A stretch of 64,000 nt of DNA, from contig OY987299.1 of NCBI GenBank assembly GCA_963920635.1, positions 120,901,373 to 120,965,372 on the forward strand, written 5' to 3'. The stretch is from Pseudeuparius sepicola (Eukaryota > Arthropoda > Insecta > Coleoptera > Anthribidae). The notes below the pieces were generated by a model. The model saw only the letters and a program-made list of their open reading frames with translations, was not told the origin of the DNA and ran no database searches. The translations under genes were made by a program, and so were the position numbers. Of this stretch, positions 43,671 through 55,691 are shown one piece after another; the first letter of the stretch is position 1; the number at the start of each line of letters is the position of its first letter.

Positions 43671-43854
43671 CAGTGGCGTAACCGGAACGTAAAGTTGGGG
43701 AAGGCGCTAATTATTTTTAAAAAAATCTTCAGTAATATTTACGGAAAAACTACTATTATTTTAAAATAAATTTAATTTAGAAATAAATACCACCCGGCAG
43801 ATCTTTGCGGGGGGCAAAAGCCCCCAAAGCCCCCCCCCCCCGGTTACGCCCCTG
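43671..43854. mobile_element. 184-bp hAT MITE with perfect target duplication
   Basis: Ends CAGTGGCGTAACCGGAACG and CCCCCCCCGGTTACGCCCCTG (inverted). A perfect 8-bp duplication CGTCCTAT flanks it (43663-43670 and 43855-43862). It is non-coding. Confidence 0.95.
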
Positions 43855-43862
43855 CGTCCTAT

Positions 43863-45265
43863 ATCAAAGCAACAAACCAGCTCATTCTGGAAAATATTGG
43901 GACGTCGTTCCAGCTATGACGCCTGTGACTGAATCTAGCAACAGCACCTGCATCTTGACGTGATTTGAGAAAACTGATAATCTAAATCTAAAATGGAAGT
44001 TAACAAATTTATATTTAGGGCCTATATAAGGTACTCTGATACTCGATTAAACTTTAAACTACGCCTGTGTGGTATTTAGAAGGATTCAACATATGATTTA
44101 GCAGACAGATAACAGTCGAACAATGCAGGCTATAATCATTTAAAAGTTCCAAAGTTCTTTGGCGTAATAATCGTAACTTTCAAAAGTGGGGTAAATTAAT
44201 AAATCAGCTCAGCCGTGCCGCATTATAATTTTGCAGGGCGGCGTTCGTTATTCAGAAACACGGACAATAAATTACTAATTAATATATTGTGAATTTCACC
44301 CCATTATATAGCATTCTCCAACTAAATGCAACTGAAATGTGGCCTCAAACACGTTTTGGACGGACTCAAATGTACAAATTATAATTTTGACAAAATTATT
44401 TTTTTTAATAAACAACAATTTCTGAGAATAACAAAGTACTTTTTTTAATGAATCGGAATAGCTTATTCATTGATAGATTTTTGTGGTTTTGTGTTTAAGT
44501 TTGTGTCTGTGTCGGCGCCTTTGATGTTCGAATTTACCTCTTTTAAACTATCTGTGCTTTATATTTCTAAAAATTTTCGCCTACGGCGCTTTTTAGTAAC
44601 CAAACACCTCTGCTTTTTTTTGTAAAGCAATGATTTTTATGGGCTCACACTAAAACAAATTTCGAAATTTCTATTGGTCACAGTTGTTCTATAAAAGAAG
44701 ACTGAGTAGGACTTCTTGGCTAAAAATGTTATGAGTCATAGTGAACAAAAAAAGAATAGATTATATATGTTTTGCTTGGAATTTCTTTTCGTGAAAAATT
44801 TTCGCCTGCGGCGCAATTTTGTACCGTAATTTTTTTTATTTCTGTCCGTATATAGTTCAGGGGCTACCTCCCAACTAAAAAGTTTAGTTTCTTGGGCAAA
44901 AGTAAAAAAATTGAGAGAAAAGGTAAGGTGCTTTTTAAACTTAGAACCCGGCGGTAGTCAAGCTAAACCGGCGCTGGGCGGAGTGCCCACAAATACAGTC
45001 TGGAACTGGAACTCTGGCCTCTAGCGCAGCGAGCGCCAGGGCCGGGCGCATTTTCATATGTTACCGACAAGAAAGAGCCCTCGGCTTGCCGAACACCTCT
45101 GCATAAGTTACAGACGTATTTATTCGTTTTCGTCTCTAACATAATATATGATTTCCGAACACCTCTTTATAACTTACAGATGTATTTATTCGTTTCCCTG
45201 TGTAACATACCTAATTACTAATCATACCTACCTAGTCGTTAGTTAAGATATTTAAAAAATAAAAA
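43863..45265. other. Gene-free stretch with hAT-like debris
   Basis: The phrase TTTTCGCCT.CGGCGC occurs at about 44572 and 44800, and its context (CACCTCT) matches the inside of the hAT element at 31395-31982. About 44930-45060 is GC-rich with a hairpin (CTCTAGCGCAGCGAGCGCCAG). Two diverged units of about 67 bp starting CCGAACACCTC (45088 and 45155) form a tandem repeat that ends just before the candidate exon at 45266. Confidence 0.5.
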
Positions 45266-45358
45266 ATGAGCTTGGATAATCTCCCTGAAGATTTTGAATA
45301 CATTAGTGACGGCGATAACAAATTTAAAACAAATATAAAGAATATATTCGAGGTTGAA
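45266..45358 (+). CDS. Candidate first coding exon
   Basis: ATG preceded by AAATAAAAA starts a 31-codon frame MSLDNLPEDFEYISDGDNKF then KTNIKNIFEVE. It ends in phase 0 at a consensus donor GTAAGT (45359). The peptide is acidic then basic with no recognised domain. It adjoins hAT debris, so it could be the first exon of a transposon gene or of a host gene. No matching second exon was identified. Confidence 0.3.
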
Positions 45359-45574
45359 GTAAGTATTTTCATATTTTTATTTCATTTAAAATTTATAGGT
45401 AAGAATACGCTAATGCATAACGTCAACAGTCAACAGTGTCAACACTGGTCTAAGAATATGACAGAAAGACAGTAGATACAGGAGACAGATTTTGCAAAAA
45501 ATAAAGTTGACCAGATATTTTGTAGGTAGATTTAAATAGATAAGTCTGGACCGACATACTATATTAAAGACCCG

Positions 45575-45795
45575 AGCATGACGTCATATTTCATTCCCGT
45601 TTTTCAGCTACGAAAAGTTTCTCGGTAATTTTAAAGATAAATTATTGATGGTTCAAAAATTAAACCTGTGTAGAATTTTCCGAGGAATTCTAATATGACG
45701 TCAGACTTAATATACCTACAGGGGCATCGTTAAAAGGTGTTTCTCGGTAATTTAAAAGATAAACTTATGGTTCAAAAACTACACGTTGCCATATA
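45575..45795 (+). repeat. About 121-bp tandem repeat, each unit with a CRE
   Basis: TTTCTCGGTAATTTTAAAGA (45618) and TTTCTCGGTAATTTAAAAGA (45740) start the matching segments, each continuing with TATGGTTCAAAAA-like sequence. Each is preceded by TGACGTCA (about 45585 and 45701). Confidence 0.65.
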
Positions 45796-46254
45796 GAAAC
45801 AAAATGTTTTGTGTACGGGGTCTGGAGAAAAATAAAAAAATGAAATGTAAACTACCTTTATTTTTAATCTTTCGAAAAAGTGTCACTAGGAATAGTTGCT
45901 AGGAATTTGTCGCAAAATTGGCACAATGGGACTATTTACAAAAATGGAAAGTGAAATAAAGTCAAGGATTAAATTGACTAATCTTTTCTTTGTGGCAACC
46001 TCATTTTTCTCTTTTATTTTTTAAATAGTCACTTTTAATTCCTAGCTTTGAAAAAAAATGGAAATATTTATTTGCTCATGCACATTTTGTTAAATTTTTT
46101 TACCTTAATTATATTAGATCATTGGGTAAAAGATATAATTATTATTCCTTTACTCAATGATTAGATATAATATAATAATAGTAATTCTCACCTCACCCTC
46201 GCAATAATACTCAAAGCGACATACTTATTATACTCTAATATACTGTACATTGTA
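45796..46254. other. Gene-free stretch
   Basis: AT-rich. At about 46178-46212 the reversed phrase ATTCTCACCTCACCCTCGCA, then ATAATACTC, is the third occurrence of the 'GAGTATTGTGAGGGTGAG' repeat end. Confidence 0.4.
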
Positions 46255-46980
46255 CAGGGTGATTGGTTATATTTTCCCTTTCCTTAAAACTTTTCAGGAT
46301 TAAAAGATAGAAAAAAGTTTTCTACAAAAGTTGTTCGTAATCAAGGGTACTTCCTAATTTTTAAGTTTTGGTATATACAGGGTGTTACAAAATTAGTAAA
46401 AAACACCAAAGTTGCGTTTTTTTAAATGGAATGGCCCTCCTTTTTATACACTATGTTACTCACCTTTAAGAGAGAACTTGATCGCTTTTTTGTTTTTGAA
46501 GATCGGTTGCGGCGTTGCCAAGTTCTCTGATATTTCCTATAATTGCAGACATTTGGAAAATCCTCCGGAAAATCAGTTATAACTTGTTTTTTTTTAATAG
46601 TATGACCACTGATTACGTTTTGATAATGCTAGACGATTTTACTGTTTAATACCTACAATTTACTATATCAGCGTTATATCGAATTTTTTTATAATTTTCG
46701 AATTATTTGCAAATATTTGTTTTTCCATCGATTTACAGGCCTAATTCTGGCCCATGACAAACTAGATATAGTGCTCTATTGTTTTAATAACTAGCAACAG
46801 TAGGTACGTAAGTGAAAATTGGTTAAAAGTGGTACATTTGCTCTAGCAATTCATCGACATAAGTACCTTTACAAAAATAAGCTAAATTTAATTCAATTAG
46901 GACTTCCTTTCTGTTTACTGGGAGCGAACGAAAACTCGATCTGGAGGAATTGTCAACGGAAAATATAACTAATCACCCTG
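46255..46980. mobile_element. TA-flanked 'CAGGGTGATTGG' MITE
   Basis: Ends CAGGGTGATTGGTTATATTT and AAATATAACTAATCACCCTG are inverses with TA outside. The first arm contains CTACAAAAGTTGTTCGTAAT followed by CAAGGGTAC, echoing the core shared by other families here. No coding is seen. Confidence 0.85.
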
Positions 46981-46982
46981 TA

Positions 46983-47544
46983 CATAACAACTATTTTACA
47001 GAATAGCCACACGTATTATAGTAATCTTAGAGAGTAGGTACCTACTTTTAATTTGAAAAACTATCCTTGAATGAGGAAACATTATAAAAAGGAGTTTTTT
47101 ATAAACAAAGTACTGACTTTATTTACATTTTTAGCTTTTCTAAAGATATGTAACGGAAAAACTTGTTTTTGATACCAAAAGAGAGTAGGTGTAGTGTCAT
47201 ATGAAGAATGTTTTGATAAAATATTATATATGTACCAATACGAAGTTTCGAAGTTGATTTTATAGCTGTAGAAAATTTACGTAGTGGTGCTATTTATTTA
47301 TCTCCATTATGGTTATAGTTATAGTTAAATTTAACATACAGTGTCGTATTTAAAATTGTAACTTTTAAATTTCATATCCCTTATTTTCGAGTTTTGGCAA
47401 AAATTGCACTTACACTAAAAACATTTTGTTTTCTTTGGATTTCTACATGCTGATAAAAAAGGTCACAACTTAAAATTATGCTGCACTGTTTAATGAAAAC
47501 ACTGTATATCCAAAAACGCATGGTTATAAAATAATTGTTGTGGC
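46983..47544. other. Gene-free stretch
   Basis: AT-rich. Nothing is recognised. Confidence 0.4.
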
Positions 47545-47745
47545 TTTGGCCGAATACCGAAAATTCGGCCTATAGCATAATATTCTGCTATATGCCCTAT
47601 ATTTTAAGTAGATTACATTATTGCAAAAATGTACTTTACTCGCCGAATAATTGGCCAAATATTCGGACGAATATGCGTTTTTAAAAGCATTATTCGTCCT
47701 TGCCGAACATTCGGCAATGCCGAAAAAATGACCGGTGCATGCCTA
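47545..47745 (-). mobile_element. hAT terminal fragment with CCGAATATTCGG-type repeats
   Basis: The inverse of its right end is TAGGCATGCACCGGTCATTT. The body contains GCCGAATAATTGGCCAAATA, CTTGCCGAACATTCGGCAAT and GCATTATTCGTCCTTGCCGA. It matches the subterminal repeats at 34887-34996 but its terminal bases differ. Confidence 0.6.
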
Positions 47746-49071
47746 ATACAGAATAGCTACATCTGTGTCTTGGGTCCTTGGGAGTAGGATCAATTTCCAG
47801 CAGTAACTTCATCCCCTAACATAATCAACCATAAAATTTATAAGCATAGAATATAAATTCACCTTGCGGACATACCTTCTTTACGCGTCCTTCGTGGAAA
47901 TGTCAAGTTATCTATGAAAGCCGCTTTAAACCGATGGTAATTATAAGAGAAATTACGACTTTAGCCATTACTATTATCTTCCATCTTTTCATAGTCGATT
48001 TATTGGGCTACCCTTGCATTACATTATAGCCTGGCGATAGCATCTACGTCATGCCCTAGCTTAACTGGAAAGTTATTTATACGGAGCCACTCATAACTAT
48101 CGACTGGATGCTATAAATAAAAGGCGTTATCCTGTAACCTACATACCGTGGCTAAAAAACAACGAGCAATATACAGCTTTAAAAAAAATTGCCGCGGAAA
48201 ATTAGTAACATTCATGCGGATAAGGCATTAGTTTGGCTTAATCGGTGTATTTTGACCTTAGCAACCTTAGATTTTAGCCTTGTCGAATTCTGTAAATGAC
48301 ACGCATTGATCACAGAGTAGTAGAAGTATAGTAGAAAGCGGCCCAGCCCGTTGGACTGGTAGTAGGGACTAGGGACATGGAAATGTGTTGGAAGGTGCTC
48401 ATGGAATGTTTCTTGGGCCACCATACGTATTGGGCGTCCTTGGCGGGGCACCCTCCGGTGCATTTCTGGTGTCGCGGGGCGAGCGGCACCGCAACCTAGA
48501 TCCACGGGCGCCAGGGACGACCATTGGCGTCGCCTGGCATTTTAGTTAGGCGATACAATGGAAAAAATGAAACTCTATAAAGAATATAACATATAAGAAA
48601 CTATTTAGAACATTTTATCAACTGGGACCGCATAACATATCGATAAACGCATGCACGAATATTGTAAGTGACATTTTTGAGATTTTCATTTTTTCCACTT
48701 CTGGGGTCTAGTTACGGGATATTTTTGAATAAATATACAAAAATATCCAATTTTGCTCTATTTCCCCATAATTTTTGACGTGTCCTCCCCTTTGTATCTT
48801 GCATCTGACAAAATGGACGTTTTCAGCAGTAAACGCATAGTAAAATTAATTACAATGTTCAGAACATTGCCATGTTAACTTTGTTTTGTATTATAAAGAG
48901 TTTTTATTTTTTAATGGTTTGACCATAAATACACATTGTCTAATGATACACAAGTGGCAAGTGCTGTGTGTTTCCATAACTTCCTGAACCGTTTATATTT
49001 AGTAACTTTTAATGGTGATTTCTAAAAGAGAAGGATATATCTTTGTACCCCTCTCCCCTATAATAAAATAC
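47746..49071. other. Gene-free stretch with a GC-rich patch
   Basis: About 48340-48530 is GC-rich. On the minus strand it contains a frame that includes MDLGCGAARPATPEMHRRVP (from 48505), unrecognised. The remainder is AT-rich with no features. Confidence 0.35.
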
Positions 49072-49521
49072 ACTGGTGTGCATATAAATCGGCCCTCCGT
49101 TAAACTTTTGGCCGTTGACTACATATATATTTTTAGAAGTTAGAACAAAAAATATGCTAAATTCCAAAAGGTATTCCGAGAGTATGGCGATTTTGTCAAA
49201 AATTGCCGTTTTTCGTCGATCTGCAGCGATTTCGGCTTTGGGGCTCGAGGGTGGCGTCATTTAAGCTTCCCCAAGTCTTCTGGTCAGGTTCAGATGCTTT
49301 CGGCGTCCCCGAAAAATTTTGATTGCGAAAAAACACGCAATTTCCAAAAGTGATTCTGGAGGCTTCTAGGACGGATTTTTTTGAGGCTCCCCGGGTATAA
49401 TGTTTTTTCAACTATCAAACCTTGACTGGGAGTGTTCATTTCTTTTTTGATCATCTGAATAATTTCTAAAATATATACTAAAAGTCAAAAGTTTAACGGT
49501 GGGCCGATTTTTATGCACCCT
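49072..49521. mobile_element. 450-bp inverted-terminus MITE
   Basis: The left GTGTGCATATAAATCGGCCC and the right (inverse) GGGTGCATAAAAATCGGCCC both lead into CGTTAAACTTTTG. The centre is related to the fragment at 36465-36610. It directly precedes 5S-like copy B. Confidence 0.85.
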
Positions 49522-49552
49522 AAAAACGATTAAAAATTTTAAGATATATAAT

Positions 49553-50164
49553 TTTTCTTGAAATCGGCATTAAAATGTCCCAAAATCGTCATTAAAAGCA
49601 CAGAAATCGTACAATAATGTAGCCCATTATTGTACGATTTTTTCAATAAGTAGGCCTTGGCGAGATGTAAACATCAAACGTCAGACGCTGAGAAATCGCC
49701 CGTCAAAAGTGACCAAATATTCAAAACCCGGCCGATAAAGGCTCATTTAACTTTTCGTACACATTGCGAAATTGTTTCCTATAGAAGCGCAATCCTTCAG
49801 TATGCATATTTTAGTAAATTTGAATATCAATAGATTTGTTGTGTAGGCTGCACAATAAGCAGCAGTTTGATATTTCTATCAGAAGGTGCCGTACGTCATT
49901 ATACTTGTCCTAGGTAGAGGGATCGGTAAAGTCAAGCAACGCCGCGCGTAGTCGGTTCGTGGACGGGTGATCCCTTATTATTATTTTCTTGCCTAATAAA
50001 ACTTTTTTTTTCCGATTTCAAAAAAAATATAATATGTACCTCGGCACTGAAGTTCTTTTTATGACTCATGTGATTTATTTGCCTCGGCCAGAGGCCTCAG
50101 CAACTAAACTCCACATGAGTCATAAAAAGTTGAACTTCAGTGCCTTGGTACATAAATAACTATT
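49553..50164 (+). mobile_element. 5S-like-promoter repeat, copy B
   Basis: Nearly identical to 6772-7386 from TTTTCTTGAAATCGGC to AAATAACTATT, with a dozen or so substitutions and a small deletion in the first hairpin arm (GAAGTTCTTTTTATGACTC). High identity between copies 43 kb apart implies recent dispersal. It lies beside the MITE at 49072-49521. Confidence 0.85.
49921..49973 (+). promoter_or_regulatory. 5S rRNA-like A box/C box in copy B
   Basis: AAAGTCAAGCAACGCCGCGC then TTCGTGGACGGGTGATCCC, with spacing identical to copy A. The A-box part (AACGCCGC) is slightly closer to copy C than to copy A. Confidence 0.75.
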
Positions 50165-51472
50165 TTCTAGCCCGAAAAAAAAAAAAGAAAAACGTAGGGC
50201 GCATGCAATAGATAATTGATTGGAAGTCGATAACAGTAAATATTGTTGAACTGCAAATATTTTTTCAACGACTGCTGCTCCTCTACACTCCTTACTATTA
50301 TCTATTTCATGCACTCCATGTTTTTCGCATCTTTGTGGGGCTAGGAAACGTTATTTTATAATTTTATTCCGTTTTTTATATTATTGTATTATTTTTTATA
50401 CTTTTAATATTTTTAAAAACGTTGTGGGTACATTAAAAATGTTTTTAAAATTCCTTTCCAACGATATCATAACAAATGCCAACTTGTTTGAATTATGTAG
50501 AAAATGTAGAACTTCAAGCAATACTTACTCTTTTGTTGGTCTTTTATTTGCTTATTCAATTCGGCCAGTTGTGACCTCAGGCCGTTTTCATGATTCCACA
50601 TTGGAAACGTCGTGAATAAACGAATAATTCCAACAACAGATGAGTAGATTGCTCGAAATGCCAGCTTATAGCAATGTAAGCAATGTCAGTGGAATACCCT
50701 GTGACGACGCCTCTGGGGGGCGGCCACGCGACACCGCCTCGCGGCTGTTGCTCGACGGGGCAGTGGTGGGCCAGGGGCCCCCGCGACCGCCCGCCCCGCT
50801 CCTCGGGGCCGCAGGCCAAGTCACAAAATATATAGGTTAGGGCCAAGTCACAGCCACGGACTACGTGACCCTAGATAGTCTTGTCCCACTGCCAATACCT
50901 ACACCAAGCGCCTACGTCAAAATACCACTGCCAATTTCACCGCACAGGTTTGTATCTAGCACTGCAATGTATTGCAAAACGTTCAAATAGCAAAGACAGT
51001 TCCTACACAACCTATCTATGAATCATCTGATTTGTTGAAAAAGTTCTGGAATTCTTTCCTTGCGTTTTGATTGGTTTGATTCCAGATCTGTAGTTGAAAC
51101 AAGGCCATCAATTTTATTGTATAAAAACAGAAAAAATAATTATAGAAAAACGCTGCCTATAGAAAAACTACTTTAATTTTTTAAATCCATTTAAATTTCA
51201 ATATTCAAATCTGAAACGTTGAAACTAGAAACCTACACATAGATACTTTCACTCTAGTGGTGACGAACAAATTAATCAACCTTTTTACAGATTCCTGAAT
51301 ACGGCTAGGTGAATGTGGGGTGATATCAGCGTCCAGAGATATACTAATATACTAATATCTCTAACCCTAAATATATCTGATAGTTTCTCTAATTATTCTG
51401 TGTTTAAAATTATATTCTCACCTTTATTAGTCTCGATGGATCGATAGTTTTTGATATTCAGGGTGCCGTGTA
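50165..51472. other. Gene-free stretch with a GC-rich block
   Basis: 50700-50825 is very GC-rich in an AT-rich setting. Frames are open on both strands, none recognised, and there is a weak acceptor (AATGTCAG, 50689) just before it. It could be an exon or a CpG-rich regulatory block. The rest holds nothing recognisable. Confidence 0.35.
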
Positions 51473-52359
51473 CAGGGTGTTCCCGTATATTTTGACCCAC
51501 CCCTAGAGTCTTTATTTTTTCAGTTAGAAAAAAAATACTTAATTGAAAGTTGTAGGGTACCAAGGTGTATTGTCCCAAAAATAATGGAGTGACAGGAATG
51601 CTCTTGTCTAAGATGAAATGTTTTTCCATGGCAACCTTGATTAAATATAAAGATCGTATTTATCTACAATTTGGAATATATCATGCGAATGCTTAGAGCA
51701 AACATATAACATATTTATATTGTTGGAATCGGAAAAATGCGTGAAATTCAAAAATCCTCGGGTGTTCCATTAAAAAAAGTAATTTTATCTTTTTTCATAA
51801 ACTTGCGACGCTCATTTGTTTTATCTAGTAACAGGTCGTAGCGGTTCAGAAAAAACCCACAACTTTCATTTAAGACTCAATGTACACCACGGCGCACGTG
51901 GTCAAAATGTTGAATTCAACATTTTGACCCATAAAATGGCTTTTTTCGATCTGTAGCGAGCAACACGCATAATTTTAAACTTTTGGTCAATACAAATTTT
52001 AATGTAAGTAATTACTCACATTTTGATATAAAAATTATTTAAAAATATTTATTACAATGGCCGTTATTAGGCTTTTTGCGCAAATGCTAATAACAGCCAT
52101 TGTGATAAATATTTTTAAATAATTTTTGTCTCAAAATGTGAGTAGATAATTACAGCTTAGATTAAAATTTGTATTGACCAAAAGTTTAAAATTATGCGTG
52201 TTGCTCGCTACAGATCGAAAAAAGCCATTTTATGGGTCAAAATGTTGAATTCAACATTTTGACCACGTGCGCCGTGGTGTACATTCAGTCTTAAGTAATT
52301 TTTTCTAACTAGAAAAATAAAGGCTGTATGGATGGGTCAAAATATACGGGAACACCCTG
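51473..52359. mobile_element. TA-flanked 'CAGGGTGTTCCC' foldback element
   Basis: Outer ends CAGGGTGTTCCCGTATATTT and AAATATACGGGAACACCCTG are inverses with TA outside. An inner foldback of about 190-bp arms (51891-52283) starts GTACACCACGGCGCACGTGG. It has an almost perfect stem and a short loop (GGCTTTTTGCGCAAATGC region). The inner part may be a separate nested element. Confidence 0.85.
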
Positions 52360-52361
52360 TA

Positions 52362-53761
52362 CAATGTACCTACATTAGCAGCCTTCCTTTTGCGAATTCT
52401 CACTGTATCTCAGTTTGGTGGTAGTTCCTTTTACAAATGAGAATGTGAGCTAAAGTGAGATTTTTTACCTCTCCCTTCACCCTTCAAGCACATCCTCGCG
52501 AGGACACTGACTATCAAGCATATTGGCTCAGTTTGGTGGTGGGCAAAATGATCCTTTCACAAGATGAGCCTTTGACAGGAAAAAACAAACTGAGTGTCTC
52601 GGCTAACAACTCAGGGTAGGGGCAAAAGGAACGCGGCTATTATCTTGCACCAGCAAATATTTTTATACAATCGTTGAATCATATAATAAACCCTGACGGT
52701 TGTCTCTGCAACAAACCACAACAAAACATAACCTCCAAAGCAGAAATCATGGCAGACGATGCGTTATCTTATTTGCGCATATCACTTGCAACTATTATTC
52801 GTTCCCATATGCTCGTGGCTGCGGCGAAGTTAGCGTAACTCTGGCGATTTTATGATCGAGAGTGATCCCCTAATTATATATCCCCATTGGCACCAAAGAA
52901 CTGTCAAATCAAATGACCTCAGTTCCTTCTTTACATCAATATAATATTTTGCTCAATGATAATACTAATTTACTAAATTTATTTAAAATGTCCTAAACGT
53001 CGACAGTTTATTCTCTGCGCACAAATACTGAAACAAACAATATTAAACAAAAATTCAAAAAATCCAGAATTTTCCAAAATTCGCGCTTTTATTTAGGTAC
53101 CTTTACGCTTTTATTTTTCTGACAGCCAAAAATCAACTTTTTTTCACCTGTCATAATAGTGGTTGCTGACGACAAAAAATCATAGAAGATTATATTGATT
53201 AGACAAACTTTTTGCAAGCCATGGCCATTTGTTATTAAAAATGTTATCGATCATTTTCGATAAACTGCCGATTTGGTGTCAGGTGTGGGATATACCCTGA
53301 TTACTGTGAGTGGTTTTCTTAATTAATCATTCGATCGGATTTATTGGGGAAAGTAGGTCTGTGGAGATATCCGGGTTACAATGATTATAGTTTCGGATAT
53401 AATGGAAGTTAATTGACATGTGACATGTAGGTATGAAAGGGCGTTTATATCGTAATTAAAGAGCAGCGATCTGCAGTCAAGACATTTATAATTGGTACTC
53501 GTCAAGTCACTTTCGTGATGATCTACGCACAAAAACTAATAAATTCTTGACTTTCAATTTTGAACATCCTTTGCCTGCTGTGCCGATACAACATCCCTCT
53601 TGATTTATATTTACAGGTGCGAAAATCCATCTCTTTTTAGTAATTTTACAATTTGTTAAACTTTAAAATTGTATTTACAGTATTCCAACGGAACAGGAGC
53701 GAAGAAGACACAAAAAAACGTTTGGATGTGACTTCACATTGGTGCAGCCCTAGGCATTATA
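52362..53761. other. Mostly gene-free stretch
   Basis: It holds the micro-ORF at 52749 and a possible exon just before the next MITE. The acceptor GTATTTACAG at about 53680 is followed by a frame encoding IPTEQERRRHKKTFGCDFTL then VQP and a stop at about 53752, a few bases before the MITE boundary. This exon is weak and unrecognised. Confidence 0.3.
52749..52838 (+). CDS. Candidate 29-residue micro-ORF
   Basis: ATG in good context (AAATCATGG) opens MADDALSYLRISLATIIRSH, which ends at TAA 52836. The surrounding 200 bp is slightly GC-richer. No homologue is recognised. Confidence 0.2.
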   Translation: MADDALSYLRISLATIIRSHMLVAAAKLA

Positions 53762-54663
53762 CAGTGTCTGCCCAGAAAGTTGGATACAAATGGGAAGTTT
53801 CTCAAAAAAAAATTATTCTTGATAAAAGTTGGTGCTTGTGCTTAAACTCAAGATCCACCCGCAAAAATTTTGAAATTTCGATTCGTATACAGGGTAGGTT
53901 GAAAAATATGAAAATTCCTCAAAAGTAAAGTACCCTTATTTTTGGAACTACATCAGAGTGGCACTAAGAAAAGTTGTTTGTAATCTCAAGACAATGTCAA
54001 ATATGAATTCACAGCCACCTACTCAAAATAAAAAAAAAATCACACTTGCGCATTTTTTACTCATCACGCTGTATAATACATAATGTTAGATATGTATTTT
54101 GAGGCACATCTTCGAGCATGACAGTACGATACCAATGATTTTTGTTTACATTTAACTAGCATCTTAAAAACACTCAATAAGTGAAAGTTCTGCAAAGTTT
54201 GTCGTTTTTTTGTATCCAGATAAAATACTCCTACAATTTCAAACATAACATAGCATCTAATCTGTGGAAAAAAAAAATATTTTAATAGAGCCACAATTTA
54301 AGAGTTATTTAATAAATGAGAATTCAACAATAAAAATTATACAGCGGGATGAATAAAAAATGCAAAAGTGTGAATTTTTTTTCTTTTGAGTAGGTGGCTG
54401 TGAATTCACATTTTACATTGTCTTGAGATTCTAAACAACTTTTCTTAGTGCCACTCTGATGTAGTTCTAAAAATAGGGGTACTTTACTCTTGAGGAATTT
54501 TCATATTTTTCAACCTACCCTGTATACGAATCGAAATTTCAAAATTTTTGCGGATGGGTTTTGAGTTTAAGCACAAGCACCAACTTTTATCAAGAATAAT
54601 TTTTTTTTAGAAACTTCAAATAAAGAAAATTCCCATTTGTATCCAACTTTCTGGCAGACACTG
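53762..54663. mobile_element. 'CAGTGTCTGCC' foldback MITE
   Basis: TA-flanked. Ends CAGTGTCTGCCCAGAAAGTT and AACTTTCTGGCAGACACTG are inverses. The arms contain AAAGTAAAGTACCCTTATTT and AAGAAAAGTTGTTTGTAATC, the core shared with the 'CAGTGTGGTCAT' and 63105 families, plus the TCACAGCCACCTA block shared with 63105. Confidence 0.9.
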
Positions 54664-55120
54664 TATAAGGTGCTAACGGGACAAATTGGAAAAATAAAAA
54701 GGTGCTTGGCCGCTATGGCCAAGAGCGCTGGGCAAATGTGGGTTCACGGTATTGCTCCTAAATAGCTTTATCCGTGGGATTTACTAATTGTCCTACACTC
54801 ACTGGGATTACTACGGTTTTCTAGGGTTTTCCGTAGTACTTGAGCGAATGCTATCCTAGTTCTATCGGGAAAAAAGTCGGCCCTAGCCGCAAATGGCAAC
54901 GAAGACAAAATAATAGTAATTGCCCCCCTCCCCCGCACAAGCATGTGGTTGCTTCTGGGGTACTCCTAGTTTGGAGTATTGTGAGGGTGAGAATTATTAT
55001 TATTATTATTATTTTGTCGACGCATTAAGGCAAATATATACATTAATAATAGTATATAGAGTAACAGCATATATTTCTCAATAGTTACTTTTACGACAGA
55101 GAGTTGAAGTTATTTTTTGA
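54664..55120. repeat. Repeat ending in a microsatellite
   Basis: TTTGGAGTATTGTGAGGGTG then AGAATT(ATT)n at 54962-55015 matches 24553-24605 and, reversed, 46178-46212. A conserved phrase followed by a simple-repeat tail is how several LINE or SINE 3' ends look. The 250 bp upstream is GC-richer and contains no recognised frame. Confidence 0.5.
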
Positions 55121-55691
55121 AATTGAAATATGGCTATATCTCCCAAAATAATCAAGCTGCTGAACTGAAATTTTACATCGCTATATTTTTGGGGATGGAG
55201 AATAAGAAGAAAAGAATATGTCAATTCGTACGTACCTCGCAGAGGGCGCCACTTGCACTGTTTTTGAATCGTGCTTTCAGGTACTCCTAACTTTTTGGTC
55301 TTGCAGCACCATCACTTTACTGCATTTTTTAATTTTTTAATATACTTGTTTCATAACAATGAAATCAACCGTTTGTGTTGAAATTGGCAAAATGTGCCCC
55401 AACTGTTAACTCCAAAATTCGAAAAATAAAACTTTCTCCTACCTCAGTCAAATTTTGCAAGTAAGAAAAAATTCCCTATGAAAAATTTACCAAAAGATGA
55501 ACTACATGACCAAAAAGATAATTTCAAAAAAGTTACGAGTAAAGCACAATTCAAAAACAGGACAAACTGGTGTCCTCAGTAAGATACGTAGACATTGAAT
55601 TCTTCAGCCTATTCTCCATCCCAAAAACAATGTATTGTCACATTTCAGTCCAGCAGCTTGACTATTTTCAAATATAGCCATTATTCAATTT
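55121..55691. mobile_element. Foldback element
   Basis: AATTGAAATATGGCTATAT near the left pairs with ATATAGCCATTATTCAATTT on the right. The arms are imperfect and about 250 bp. Part of it (about 55300-55490) recurs at 57100-57320 (TTGTTTCATAA.., TCAAAATGTGCCCCAA and TTAACTCCAAAATTCGAAAA blocks). Confidence 0.75.

Noticed and set aside
34887..47745. A single 12.8-kb hAT element bounded by the two CGAATATTCGG ends
   Set aside because: Terminal bases differ, flanking octamers do not match, and the interval contains many unrelated complete insertions without any transposase.
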